Origin: Paramecium pentaurelia
Taxonomy: Eukaryota > Ciliophora > Oligohymenophorea > Peniculida > Parameciidae
Assembly: GCA_905183005.1 (NCBI GenBank)
Contig: CAJJDO010000030.1
Span: forward strand, 600,396-664,395
Direction: 5' to 3'
Length of the DNA stretch: 64,000 nucleotides
The notes under the pieces are model-generated. The model did not search any database. It saw only the letters and a list, made by a program, of their open reading frames with translations, and was not told where the DNA came from. Both the position numbers and the translations under genes were made by a program. Of this stretch, positions 41,048 to 53,559 are shown one piece after another (positions within the stretch are counted from its first letter, which is position 1; the number at the start of each line of letters is the position of its first letter).

Positions 41048-44000
41048 ATGAATTCTTTTCAATAAAATAAAAGAGTTTGCATTGCACCTTTTTATAAGAC
41101 TGAATATGAAGTTTATAAGTGGGCTTAAATATATCACAGGTTTTTAAAGGTTAAAATTCAAGTGTAAATTAACCAAAACCAAATCATTTATTCGTACTAA
41201 GGCGAAGCTTTGAAAAGGTAAAAGATAGCTTAAATTATTTAAGCCTATTGCTTGATAACTAATCAGATGATAATAATTAACTATTTTATAATTTGGAATA
41301 GATCAGAAATTTGGATTGGAAAGGCCTATTTGGAAAAAACAATTAAAAAACTGGATTTTGGAATGCATATTGGAATTAATAAAAGCTTGAGCTTGTTGGG
41401 GGGTACTTATGGAATGGGAGTAAAATCGGAAACTGGATAGATTTATTTTAGAATTATTTTTGGTAAATTCTTGGATAAAATAAAAATAGTCAATCCTAAG
41501 TATTTGAGATAGGTGAATATCAGGAAAATAAGAAAAAAGGAAGATGGAAATATACTTTTGAAAATATTGAGATGTACATTACTTTTAAATATTTAGTGGT
41601 GGAGGAAGTTATTTTAGTGAAGGAGAAATGAATAATATTAAAATAGGAAAATGGATTGATTTAGATGATGAATTTAGAAGTAACAAATAAGTGACCTATA
41701 ATGGTGAATATAAATTTGGTAAAAAAGTTGGCAGATGGGATATTTATTTTAGAAATGAATAGAATAATGCATTTCAACTAATGTAAAATATATTAAATAG
41801 TGAATCATTATAAATGAATTAGTGGTGGAGGATTTTATGATGAAAGAGGGGATGGTTTTAAGAATGGACGATGGATTGAATTGGATGAGGAATTTAATTG
41901 TAATAAATAAGTCATTTTCATTGGTGTATATAATAATGGAAAAAAAATTGGAAAATGGGATATATGGTTTAGATAAGAAATTAGTCAATCATTTACATCA
42001 ATGTAATTATATAATCTAAAATGCGAAATTATAAATGTATTAGTGGTGGAGGATTATATGATGAAGGAAATGATGGTGTGAAAATTGGAAAGTGGATTGA
42101 TTTAGATGAGGGATTTTATTATGAAAAATAAGTTACTTATAATGGTGAATATAAAAATGGTAAAAAAGTTGGTAGATGGGATATATTTTTAAAAAAAATA
42201 TAGAAAGTTAATTTTAAAAAAATGTAAAATATTTTTATAAAGTATGAAACCAAAATGTCTTAGGGGAGGTGGCACTTATGATCAAGGTATTAAAAAAGGG
42301 TAATGGATTGATTTGGATGAATGGTTTTATATTAAAAAATATGTAACTTGGAAAGGTAAATATGAAAATGGTAGAAAATGTGGTGAATGGGATATTCGTT
42401 ATTTAGACAATTCTCCTATAACAATCATGTAAAATATTTTATATAAAGTATGAAACTAAAATGTCTTAGTGGAGGTGGTACTTATGGCTTAGGTATTAAA
42501 AGTGGGTAGTGGACTGATTTGGAAGAATAATTTAATGATAAAAAATAGGCAATTCATAAAGGAAAATATTAAAATGGTAAGAAAGTTGGTAGATGGGATA
42601 TTCTTTATAGAAATAATTAGACAGGGGAATTTACAACAATGTAAAATATTTTATATAAAGTATGCAATTAAAATGTCTAAGTGGAGGTGGTAATTACGAT
42701 CAAGGTATTAAAAAAGGACATTGGACTAATTTAGAGGAGAAATTTGATATTAAAAAATAACTAATTATTGTAGGTAAATATGAAAATGGTAAAAAAATTG
42801 GTTAATGGGATAAATTTTAATATCATGAATAATAAGAATATTTTTGGCAGTAATATATAAATATATCATATCTTTAGGGGATCTGTGGTCTATGATTTAT
42901 TCGGAAATAAAATATATCAAAAAGAAAAGTATAATTTGATAAATTCATTTATTTAGTTAGTAAGAAATAGTCTATAAAGGGCAATAGAAAAATTCCAGAA
43001 AAGCAGGTAGATGGGATATCTATTGTAGAAATTAATAACAGAAATTAATGTAAATTATCATATATATAGTGCAAAATGATAAATCTATTAGTGGTGGAGG
43101 ATTATATGATGAAGGAAATGATGGTATGAAAATTGGAAAGTGGATTGATTTAGATGAGGGATTTTATTATGGATAATACGTTACTTATAATGGTGAATAT
43201 AAAAATGGTAAGAAAGTTGGTAGATGGGATATTCTTTATAGAAAGAATTAGACAGGTGAATTTACAACAATGTAAAATATTTTATATAAAGTATGCAATT
43301 AAAATGCCTTAGCGGAGGTGGTAATTATGATGAAGGAGGTATCAAAATTGGAGAATGGACTGATTTAGTAGGGAAATTTGATATTAATTAAAAACTAATT
43401 ATTGCAGGTAAATATGAAAATGGTAAAAAAATTGGTTAATGGGATAAATTTTAATATCATGAATAATAAGAATATTTTTGGCAGTAATATATAAATATAT
43501 CATATCTTTAGGGGATCTGTGGTCTATGATTTATTCGGAAATAAAATATATCAAAAAGAAAAGTATAATTTGATAAATTCTTTTATTTAGTTAGTAAGAA
43601 ATAGTCTATAAAGGGCAATAGAAAAATTCCAGAAAGGCAGGTAGATGGGATATCTATTGTAGAAATTAATAACAGAAATTAATGTAAATTATCATATATA
43701 TAGTGCAAAATGATAAATCTATTAGTGGTGGAGGATTATATGATGAAAGAGGGAATGGTATTAAGCGTGGGTTATGGATTGATTTGCATTATCCAGTGTT
43801 CTGTGATAAATAAGTTTTTATAATTGGTGAATATAAAAATGGTAAAAAAACTGGTAAATGGCGTGTTTCTTATAATAATCAATAGCCTTATATTGAAATG
43901 TAAATATAATATATAATAGTCAACTCTAATATTGTATTAGCGGTTATGGATATTATGCAGAGAATGGTAATAAAATTGGCTAGTGGAATGATTTGTACTA

Positions 44001-44950
44001 AGGATTTAATTAACATAAATAAATAACTTATAAAGGCGAATACAGAAATGGTCATAAAATTGGTAGATGGGATATTTATTATCGAGATACTTTGAAAGAT
44101 GCATTTATAGAGATGTAAATTAGGTTGTATAAAGCGCGCAATTAAAATTTTTAAGTGGTGGTGGATTATATGATGAAGGAGATAGCATAAAAATAGGAAA
44201 GTGGATTGATTTGGATGAGGGATTTAATTACTATAAATAAGTAACTTATAAAGGCTTTTATGTTAATGGTAAAAAAGTTGGTAGATGGGATATTGAATTT
44301 AAAAGAGATGACAGTCAACAATTTTCATTAATGTAAAATTTTATAAAAATTCTTTACATAATTCGTGTTAGTGGTGGTGGATTATACGATTTAGAGGGTA
44401 GTGGCGAAAAAATTGGGTCATGGATTGAATTGGATGCTCAATTTGATAATTAAAAATAAGAAACCTATATTGGTGTTTATAATAATGGTTAAAAAGTTGG
44501 TTTTTGGGATCTATTAGTTTATTATTAAGATAATTATTATTGGCAGTAAAATATAATCTATATCATTAAGAGATTCTAATTTATATGATATATTTGAAAA
44601 TTGTAAAGTTCAACAAATTATTCTGTAAGATATGAATTTAAATTTTTTTAGTTTTCCTAAAATTGTTTACAAGGGAAAATTTAAAAATTGTAAAAAATTT
44701 GGTAGATGGGATATTGAGTATAGAAAAGACAACTGCAAACCAATTGAATAAATGTAAAGATTATATAAAAAGTTTTTACTTCTACATTCGTATTAGTGGT
44801 GGTGGATCATATGATGAAGAGGGTAATGGTGTTAAGATTGGATAATGGATTGAAGTGGATGAGAATTTTAATAATAACTAAACGATCTATGATGGTTACT
44901 ATAATAATGGTTAAAAAGTTGGTGTATGGGTCAAAAAGCAAAGAGAATGA
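41048..44950 (+). CDS. Large MORN-like tandem-repeat protein with about 20 introns
   Basis: ATG 41048, first intron 41218-41243, stop TGA 44948-44950. Using the distal 3' splice site throughout, 20 introns total 705 nt and leave exactly 1066 codons (1065 residues). The protein has about 17 units of the form GGGLYDExxxGxKIGKWIDL... followed by YxGEYKNGKKVGRWDI. Nearly every unit is preceded by an intron at the same phase-2 position (AT|GT...AG|T GGT GGA), so exons match repeats. Three units are variant (GSVVYDLFGNK twice, and DSNLYDIFENC). Many inter-unit introns span 39-43 nt, long for Paramecium, and seven contain an inner AG at 19-20 nt that also keeps frame and would add a 7-8-residue linker (IMKLKCLSGGG-like), giving up to 1115 residues. 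Same family as 12632-14745; function unknown. Confidence 0.8.
42600..43115 (+). repeat. Internal tandem duplication, copy 1
   Basis: A block of about 515 bp covering one-and-a-half coding units is repeated about 631-634 bp downstream. The second half (from about 42770) is nearly identical to the later copy, with only scattered substitutions including in the introns. This implies a recent duplication or gene conversion inside the repeat gene. Confidence 0.85.
43231..43749 (+). repeat. Internal tandem duplication, copy 2
   Basis: Partner of 42600-43115. It carries the same variant unit (GSVVYDLFGNK) and the same two 28-nt introns. The first part is more diverged and includes a 3-bp length difference. 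Confidence 0.85.
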
Positions 44951-45078
44951 AATGAAATTTTATTATGATTATTTAAATAATAATTAATAATAAAAATAAT
45001 AAAATTAAATAATAATTTGCAAAAAATAATATTATGGTAAGGGTCATTAGATTGATAGATATTTTAACTTTGACATTA

Positions 45079-46021
45079 NNNNNNNNNNNNNNNNNNNNNN
45101 NNNNNNNNNNNNNNNNNNNNNNNNNNNNNNNNNNNNNNNNNNNNNNNNNNNNNNNNNNNNNNNNNNNNNNNNNNNNNNNNNNNNNNNNNNNNNNNNNNNN
45201 NNNNNNNNNNNNNNNNNNNNNNNNNNNNNNNNNNNNNNNNNNNNNNNNNNNNNNNNNNNNNNNNNNNNNNNNNNNNNNNNNNNNNNNNNNNNNNNNNNNN
45301 NNNNNNNNNNNNNNNNNNNNNNNNNNNNNNNNNNNNNNNNNNNNNNNNNNNNNNNNNNNNNNNNNNNNNNNNNNNNNNNNNNNNNNNNNNNNNNNNNNNN
45401 NNNNNNNNNNNNNNNNNNNNNNNNNNNNNNNNNNNNNNNNNNNNNNNNNNNNNNNNNNNNNNNNNNNNNNNNNNNNNNNNNNNNNNNNNNNNNNNNNNNN
45501 NNNNNNNNNNNNNNNNNNNNNNNNNNNNNNNNNNNNNNNNNNNNNNNNNNNNNNNNNNNNNNNNNNNNNNNNNNNNNNNNNNNNNNNNNNNNNNNNNNNN
45601 NNNNNNNNNNNNNNNNNNNNNNNNNNNNNNNNNNNNNNNNNNNNNNNNNNNNNNNNNNNNNNNNNNNNNNNNNNNNNNNNNNNNNNNNNNNNNNNNNNNN
45701 NNNNNNNNNNNNNNNNNNNNNNNNNNNNNNNNNNNNNNNNNNNNNNNNNNNNNNNNNNNNNNNNNNNNNNNNNNNNNNNNNNNNNNNNNNNNNNNNNNNN
45801 NNNNNNNNNNNNNNNNNNNNNNNNNNNNNNNNNNNNNNNNNNNNNNNNNNNNNNNNNNNNNNNNNNNNNNNNNNNNNNNNNNNNNNNNNNNNNNNNNNNN
45901 NNNNNNNNNNNNNNNNNNNNNNNNNNNNNNNNNNNNNNNNNNNNNNNNNNNNNNNNNNNNNNNNNNNNNNNNNNNNNNNNNNNNNNNNNNNNNNNNNNNN
46001 NNNNNNNNNNNNNNNNNNNNN
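45079..46021. other. Assembly gap (943 N)
   Basis: A run of N. The repeat gene upstream ends at 44950, before the gap. The flanks (44951-45078 and 46022-46924) are A/T-rich and show no gene. Confidence 0.98.
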
Positions 46022-46924
46022 ATATTTATATATTTATGAATATAATAATTCTAAAATCTTAATAATTTCAAATAAAATCTCCAATATTATTATCTATCCA
46101 AATATTCAAATTTCTGCTTAGATACATTTGAAATATCATGATACAAAATAAAAAAAATTATTAAGTGATTTTAAATTGATCTTCTTAGAATAATAATGCA
46201 TTTAATAACTCTTCTATATCCTATGATAAAAATGTTATTATCATGAATAAAAAGAATCATTATTTTGATCTAAAATCAATCTCCATTTATATAGCAAATT
46301 TATAGCAATAAGTAATTGAACATTCAGTATATAGGTTGTTGGATTTCACTTTCATTAGAATAATAAAATATATCATAACATAGATGGATAAGACTAATTG
46401 AAATAAATTAATAAACAGAATTATAAAATGTAGGAATATGGCCTAGGATTAGTTCTTAGAGACTTTAAGTTTATTTTGTTGATAGTGAAAATAGATAAAA
46501 AGAGAAAAGGTAGTTTGATTTTCAGATGAATTTTTTTGGTTATCATTTGTAACTCTGGAGTGTTTTATTACTCTATGAGAATTGAATTGAGGATAATAAA
46601 AATTATTATCATTGTTTATTACTCATTTTTATATTGTCTAATATTATATGAAACGAAATAAAATATATAAAAATGTATTTCTTAATTTAATATTGATTTC
46701 TATTGAGAAATCTTTTAGTAAGTAATTATATATGTATATATAAAACTATAATATAAATGATTACAAAAAATACTAGACCTAAATTCGAAATCAATTTTTA
46801 ATGGTTTTTGTTCTTATTCAACTCTTAGAATTTTAATTTTCTATATTATTTAGAACTAGAAGTTAAGAAAATTTTGTCTAGAAATAGATTAAAACTTTTT
46901 TAATTTTAATTATGTAATTATTTT
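46022..46924. other. AT-rich intergenic region after the gap
   Basis: No gene recognised; it lies downstream of the TMEM43-like gene's stop. Confidence 0.5.
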
Positions 46925-48392
46925 TCAACTTTAACTTTTTATGTAAAAGTATATTCCTGCACTAATTAAACCAGATAGAGCAATTAAAGCGATTCCATAT
47001 TTTGGATGATAAATTAACCATGCAAAAGCTATTGTTAACAGTGAAAATGGAATTGAAATAATAAAACTTACTAAAAAGAAAATAAAACCTGTAAAAGAAG
47101 CTAAAAAAGTTCCAATCATTGGAAACCAAGATAACAACCAAGTAATTGGTGAAAATATCATACAAAAACCTATTCCCTATCAAATAAATTAATATATTAC
47201 CATCACCACATAACCAGCAATTCTATTTCCCAATGTAATACATGCATTTTCTTCTGCTTAATTTTAAAAAACTTAATTTAATGTTAAAGTTGATTCGAAA
47301 ATCCAATCTATTTAAATGAGAGGTTTTTCAAGTGATCTACAAAGTTTACAACAGATACAAAAGCAAGTAGTACATGATAATTACAAATCTTCCAAATTTT
47401 CATCTCTAGTTAAAGTCTATTCAAATTTATCATGAATAATAAAAGGTGTAAATGAATCATAATCTTATTGAGAAACAACAGTTGTAGGACCAGTTCTTGC
47501 AGCATCGAATGAAACTCTCAAATCATTTAGAGTGACAGTTCCTTTATTTTATTAGAAATATATATATGGTCCATTTGCTTCACTAAAATATAGATATATT
47601 TGTACAAATCCTAAAATCCCTATGAATATTTGTAAAAATTAGAAACTGCTTATGCATTATTTGAAAACATTAGTATATTCTCATTTGCATTAGTTTATTC
47701 TGCCAAAGACTTGCTCATTAAATAAGCACCTATGCGAACGTTCTAATTAACTTTTATCTATTCTTCTAAAATCCATTTAGACTTGTCATTATTGTGTTCC
47801 TCATCGCAATCTGAATGGAAAGTTGAACTCCATTCTTAAACATAATAATAACCAACTCTTCTATTTTTTCTTGATTTGCGTACCCATTAGTACATTTCTA
47901 CTTTTCTCACTAATTTAATACAATCTTTCAATGACAAACCAAAAGCAGCATCCTCTACTAGTTCACTAGTTCTGCTTTCACCTATTATATTAATATTGTT
48001 TAATTAATACCATTTATATGAATCAATTAATGATTGGTATTAGGATTAACTTCCGAAGAGTTGACTGATATGCATTATTTTTTTGCTTATTCTAATCTAT
48101 ATTCCGTAATTGCCTATCTATTATTTTGATGTGATAAATAAAAAACCTTCTCTCATTGTACCATAACAAAGCTGATGCACCAAAAATAACTAAGACTCCA
48201 ATAATTATGGCTATTATTGGGTTGTCCTTCTAATCGTTTGAATAAAAATGCCTATTATGACGACCTAACTGTTATTATAAATATACCCTCAATGTGCCCT
48301 TTCAAATTATTGATTGCTTAGCAGGATGAGATTAGTAAAGCAAAGATTGAAAATACAATAAAGTTATGACTTTGTGAAGACAATCGAAACAT
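46925..48392 (-). CDS. TMEM43 (LUMA) family membrane protein
   Basis: Five introns (48265-48286, 48118-48146, 47982-48010, 47583-47605, 47177-47200) leave 1341 nt, exactly 447 codons (446 residues). The N-terminus has a signal-like segment (FIVFSIFALLISSCQA, residues 11-26) and a TM helix at about 51-70 followed by YNERR, matching the conserved NEGR-like motif after TM1. The lumenal part carries the family blocks HQLIHINGE, KLVRKVEMYQWV and LNDLRVSFDAARTGP. The C-terminus has three or more TM helices (WLLSWFPMIGTFLASF, FIFFLVSFIISIPFSLL, then GIALIALSGLISAGIYFY). TMEM43 resides in the ER and inner nuclear membrane, where it supports nuclear-envelope organisation. An oddity is a cluster of six Cys in twelve residues (CTTCFCICCKLC) before the final TM region, a possible acylation or metal site. 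Confidence 0.9.
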
Positions 48393-50640
48393 CTAATAAA
48401 TATATTAATGATAATTGCGCTTTAATTATATCTATATTTATATATTGCAATTATTGTTAATAAAATACTCTCAAAACATAATAAAAATGAATTAATACAT
48501 TTTTTTTGTTAATAAATTTCTTTAATAATATTGACATTATATTTATAGTCTAATATCATTAATTCGATAGAAATATTTCAATCCAGAATTATTTAAAATT
48601 AATCTATAATTTATCATGGGCTTAATATTATAATAAGATAACTCCATTTTATAATTGAAATATCTAAATATCAGCAAGTTTATTATTGAGATAACAAAAA
48701 CTAATTAATCATTAATCAAATGATATTTAATCCATAATATAAACCGATTATTTATACAAAATGAAAAAAATGAAATACATATTAAATATATAACAAAAAG
48801 TAAATTAAATTTAGTAATCTATTAAGTTCCAAATTTATTAGATTTTGAAGTATGATTATAATTGATAATCTTATTGATGGGATAAGGATTTAAAAGAATA
48901 TCAGATATGATAATTTATTTGATTCTTATTCGTAAATAAAAAATCATTATTCTTATAAATATTCTTGGAGTATACTTAATTTATTTTGGTTTTTTATTCG
49001 ATCCTTATTAATTAATTAATTCTTTAAATTAATTTTTATTGCTTATTCGATTGATGTTAATTTCACTTAATTAAAAAATATATCAAGAAACATAGAATAA
49101 AGACTTTGAAGTATAAAATTAATAATTTGCGAAATTTGAATCATATTTTTTATAAAAGAAGAGTTTTGGAGTTGAAACCTAAAATAAATAAATAAAAGTT
49201 AATTTTAGAAAGTACATAGTAACAAGGGACCTGTTTGTTATGGCTAGGCTAGGCTGGGCTGGGCTTTTTGAAAACTCCCTCTTAAACTATAGATCAGGCT
49301 TCTATAGTCATGGCTCACGCGTATACTAGCATACCTTAATTAACATACGACTTTCGACTGACTGATATGGTCTGGCTATTTCTTTTTCTTTCTGGTATAT
49401 TGAGTTTTGAGGACTTTTTGTCTATCTACTTTTTTTCCCTACTTAGTTTTCTAACTGGAATAACCTAATTCATCTCCCTTTACCTTGACTAAATCAGTAC
49501 TTAATCTCGTCAGGGAGCCAGGTAACATAAATGACATTTGGAGACATTAGCCCATCGTAGCTCACACTAGTCTTTCGAAGCCTAGTAAAAGTTTTGAATA
49601 GGCCGGAAAATAACCAGTCCCTTAATTCTATGAGTATTTAGGCATTAAGTCTATTCATATATTGAATGGTTCAGTTTGCATTTTTGACCACAAAAAATTC
49701 AATATCAAAATAATAAATCATGATATTAATATTTCATATTTTGTTTAATTTATACAGTATTCGGCCTTATTCCTGTTAAAGATCTCTTTTATATTTCTTC
49801 CTTTCCCTCCTAGTATGAGTTGGTATAACTTAGAAATTAAGAGCTTCAAATAAGCAAATGTTATTAAATTTCTAGTAAAAGTCACAAAAAACTTTTATGA
49901 AATTTAAGGTCCAAAAGTTTGATGGATAAACTGGTACAAAGTTTACCAAAGGAAAAGGATATTATCCAAATACAAATATAAGTAATCTCTATCACAAATT
50001 AAAAAAAGTTAATAATAATATACTTCATATTCTACTCTTTTTTTTTGATAAGTATCGAGAATTCCCTCCTCTAAGAATAAAAAGCGAATATGAATTTGCT
50101 AGATTTTAACTTATTTAGTATAAGATAATTTTACTATACATCCTTTATCCAACTATTTTAAGCTCCACGCTTAACTTTCATTATTAATGAGAGTACTACA
50201 TTAGACAAATAATTTCTAAGTTCTTTCTTATAAAGACTTAAATGTTATAATTTTATTGTTTCTATCAACTTAGTTAAATTTAAAAAATTCTTTCGTCCTC
50301 AAAAATTATTAATTTCAGTGTTTATGGAATTTTTGATCATAGAATATTTGAATAATTGTATTGACTCTATAGTATTTGAAAGGGATTAGCAAACTATTTA
50401 AAGGATGTAAATAAAATTGAATTTATTCAATCAAGTACTAGAAATTTAAGATTAAAAGGGATAGACTAATAAAAATAATCAAACATATAGATGGCTTATT
50501 GAGTTTTTACAATAGATATTAAAAATTTTCTTTTAAATTATATTAAGCTTATTTTTAGAACAAAAGGTTGTAAAAACTTTGACAATTTAATAACATTAAA
50601 AAAAATTATTAAAATTCATATTTAAATTTAACTATGATAT
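48393..50640. other. Gene-poor region with an inserted GC-richer element
   Basis: No gene recognised on either strand outside the element at 49224-49623. The flanks are A/T-rich and featureless. Confidence 0.5.
49224..49623. mobile_element. 400-bp MITE-like element with imperfect terminal inverted repeats
   Basis: The left end reads AAGGGACCTGTT (from 49224) and the right end, reverse-complemented, AAGGGACTGGTT, giving 12-bp imperfect inverted ends exactly 400 bp apart. The interior is much richer in G+C than its surroundings and includes a GGCTA/GGCTG pentamer run at about 49240-49265. It has no coding frame of note. Short, non-coding, inverted-ended and compositionally foreign, it fits a non-autonomous DNA transposon relic. 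The AAGGGAC end also occurs in the inverted repeat at the window's right edge. No convincing target-site duplication is visible, so the call is tentative. Confidence 0.45.
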
Positions 50641-52517
50641 TCATTATAAAATGCAATTTTGATCTATTTTATATGAATTTTCTGAATTGTTTTCCAAAAT
50701 ACACCTTCCTTTAGATTTTAATAATTATTTTAAATCTAAGCCTTGATAATTTACAAATTCAATTTTCAAGATTAAAGCACATGATGCTTAAAGTATTGGC
50801 TATTGAGATATAAGAAGAACAACGAAGTTGGTATTGACTAAATAATATTAAAAATTTACTGATTTCTGATTATGGATTATTTAAAAAAAGAGGTGTTTAA
50901 ATTATAGTAAAATTTCTTGATAACTTTTATCAGAGCATATAATTTCTTTTCCTATTTTGAAATCCCATAAACTGATTGACTTATCTACACTACCACAAGC
51001 TAATATACTACAATCAGAAGAAAAGCAAACTGCACTAATGCAATTATAGTTTTCATCCAATTTCACTTTTTATTTTCCTGTATTAACATCCCATAAATTA
51101 ATTGAATTATCCATACTGCCAGATGCTAATGTTGAACCATCAGTAGAGAAGTGTACTGAAAAAATAGTACTACTTTCACTATTCAAAATCTATATTTATT
51201 GTCCTGTAATAATATTCCATAAACGTATAGATTTATCTGCACTACCAGATGCTAATGTAATACACTTCAGGAGAGAAGCATACTGAAGAGACAGTATTAT
51301 GATGACCATCTAAGTTATTTAATTCGTTCATCCTTATGTTTTACGATTTAATTAAATATGTCCCATTTAAATTCATTCCGCTAATATCTACATTATTAAA
51401 TTAAGATCCATTAAATTGCACCTAAATAAATTAGCACCTACCAATGAGGTGTTTTGAATCCTTATGTTTTCAAAAAATTATTAGGTTAGATCAATCTTCA
51501 TCAAAACTAATAAATTTAATGAAATTGATCCACATTAGCTAAAAAGATTATCTATAGCTGTTAAATGAGCTAAGAATTTTAAAAATTCAATGATTTTATA
51601 ATTTTTTTCTATTTTTTTGATGATATCATTTATAATCTCTTTATAAAATTCAATTGAATAATCGTTTTAATTAAAGTGATGTTTTTAAATATTTTAATAA
51701 CATCTGTAATTGACTTTATATTATTTCTCAAATCATTTTTTGCATTTTTCTTCCCAAAGTATTATTCTAATTGCTTTTAAGTAACGGAAAGAAATCCTAC
51801 TATATCTGAAATTTTTTCTCGTCTCATCTAATTATTGATCACAGTTAATTTTTATACATCAATATCTTTTAAGGAAGCTAAAATCTCAGTTAAAGCTGAA
51901 TTCTATCCATCAATTTAGTTTACTTATGATATTGGTTCAATCCTATAGTATGAATTTATACATACTTATTAAATTACACAATGTCTTTAAATTCTTTCTT
52001 CAATTTTTCACAAAAATTCTTGACTTTTTGATCCAAAAAATTCTTGAGTTTTTCCAACTTCTCCAAATCAAGAATTCTTCAAATTATTCCAATCATTTTA
52101 TGATTTTCCTTCAACAATTTATACTAATTTTTCTAAGTCAGTATTTGAAAATTCTGCTGGATTTATATTGTGATTAATGATTTTTATATATGATTTATCT
52201 TCAATCTCAATTATATCGTATATTTATTGTATTGACTCTTATAATTCTTCCCAAATTTTCATTAACATAATTTAAGTTTAGGAAAGAATCAATTTAAAAT
52301 TCATTTTCTATTTTGTTAATTCAGATGTCTAATCAATTTTATATTCTTTTAATCTCATGATTACCATCTCTTGAAATTTTTTAAGAGGAACTGTTTGCTT
52401 GATATCCACTTCATGTTCAAAAAGGCATTCAAGACAAAGCTTCCTATAACATTAATACTTATGAGGAGCCATACATATTAATAATAATGGACTTAAAATA
52501 TGATAAGTGCAATTCAT
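50641..52517 (-). pseudogene. Pentapeptide-repeat/WD40 protein gene, frameshifted
   Basis: The gene reads from ATG 52517 to TGA 50643-50641 but needs at least three frame changes that no GT...AG intron explains (near 52070, 51690 and 51262). Order: a zinc-binding-like start (ICMAPHKYQCYRKLCLECLF), a coiled-coil middle (LEKLEKLKNFLDQKVKNF), short pentapeptide repeats (FNGSQFNNVDISGMNLNGTY), three or four WD40 blades (ASGSADKSIRLWNI, ASGSMDNSINLWDV, ACGSVDKSISLWDF), then a C-terminal block (LLISQQPILQASCALI, then YQGLDLKQLLKSKG) that I associate with a large ciliate WD40 family. Two introns still splice in frame (about 51924-51946 and 51440-51459). The decay looks recent, or the shifts are sequence errors. 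It is a different family from the four WD40 genes upstream. Confidence 0.75.
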
Positions 52518-53559
52518 TATCTTTTTAAAATAATATTGAATTTCTTTTACTTTATTCCTCAGAGCTCCTTTTTATCATCTTCATTTTTTCAAATCTCGTA
52601 CTCCAATGATACAGGTCTTCCGACACACTTACATCCTCACCACAACGTTAGACTCTCTGCTATATACTTCAGAGAGCGAGTAAGCAAGAAGATTTTCTTA
52701 CCTATCACAAAGAAATGCACAAATTACAGATTTAAAATAGTATTCAGTTGTTAGATGTGACTTTTTCCAATAAGGATTGAAGAAAGCTAAAAGATGCAAA
52801 GGTATAATATCAAGCATAATGGATAATTATTTAGATCAATTGAGTGCAAATTTTGGTTTATCTCAAACCATAAATTGAATAAGGAAGAAAATAATTGTAA
52901 TTCATACTCATGGTCAAGCTTTTGCTCAATAGTGCCGATGAGTATTTTTCTCATAAAAGGTAGTTCATATGAATTTTTAGTTTGGATAACGTTATTTATT
53001 AATGGGGAATTTTGATTAATTAGTATTGTAAAAGGTTAATGAAATAATCTTGAATTTTTTCCAAGAGATGTATGAATTAAGGATTAATTTTTTATTGAAA
53101 TTTTTTACTTAAATTAAAATTCTACATTTAAAATACAATAACTTAAAAATTAAAAAGAAAGTTTTTATTATATTATATTTTTTCATAAATTGATTTTAAT
53201 AATCAATTTTGGATTCTTTTTTATGTCTTGAAATTTTTTTCATTAAGCACTTAACTTTTAGTATTGGGGTTTGTTTTCTTTTTAATTTCCTTTTTCAAGC
53301 ACAAATTTTTTAAGAGTTATTGTTACAATTATTTACAAAAAAGAAGTTTAATTGACTTATTTTAGGCATTGATGTTATAAAACTCAAAAATTAATAAATG
53401 CATTCTAGGATTCTTTAATTTTGATAATAGCAATATTTATTTAAATTTTTTTTTTACACCTAAAGAAATAATTACATGATTATTGATTTAGAATACATTT
53501 TTATAAATAAACTAATTCAAAAGAGCAATCGGTCATTGAAATTGATACCATTAAATAAA
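52518..53559. other. Intergenic stretch with a GC-elevated patch
   Basis: No intact gene. At about 52560-52740 the composition becomes less AT-rich, and the + strand has protein-like frames with Arg/Lys/Ser (for example RERVSKKIFLPITKK). This may be an upstream part of the degraded retroelement that follows, but cannot be assigned. Confidence 0.4.

Noticed and set aside
45034..46062. Apparent 342-codon open frame
   Set aside because: It runs through the 943-N gap; only a few codons at each end are real sequence.
46962..47183. Second - strand frame over the TMEM43 C-terminus
   Set aside because: Out of frame with the conserved TMEM43 helices, which are open and splice correctly in the other frame.
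49240..49265. GGCTA/GGCTG run as a telomere-like repeat
   Set aside because: Paramecium telomeres are G4T2/G3T3; this pentamer run does not match.
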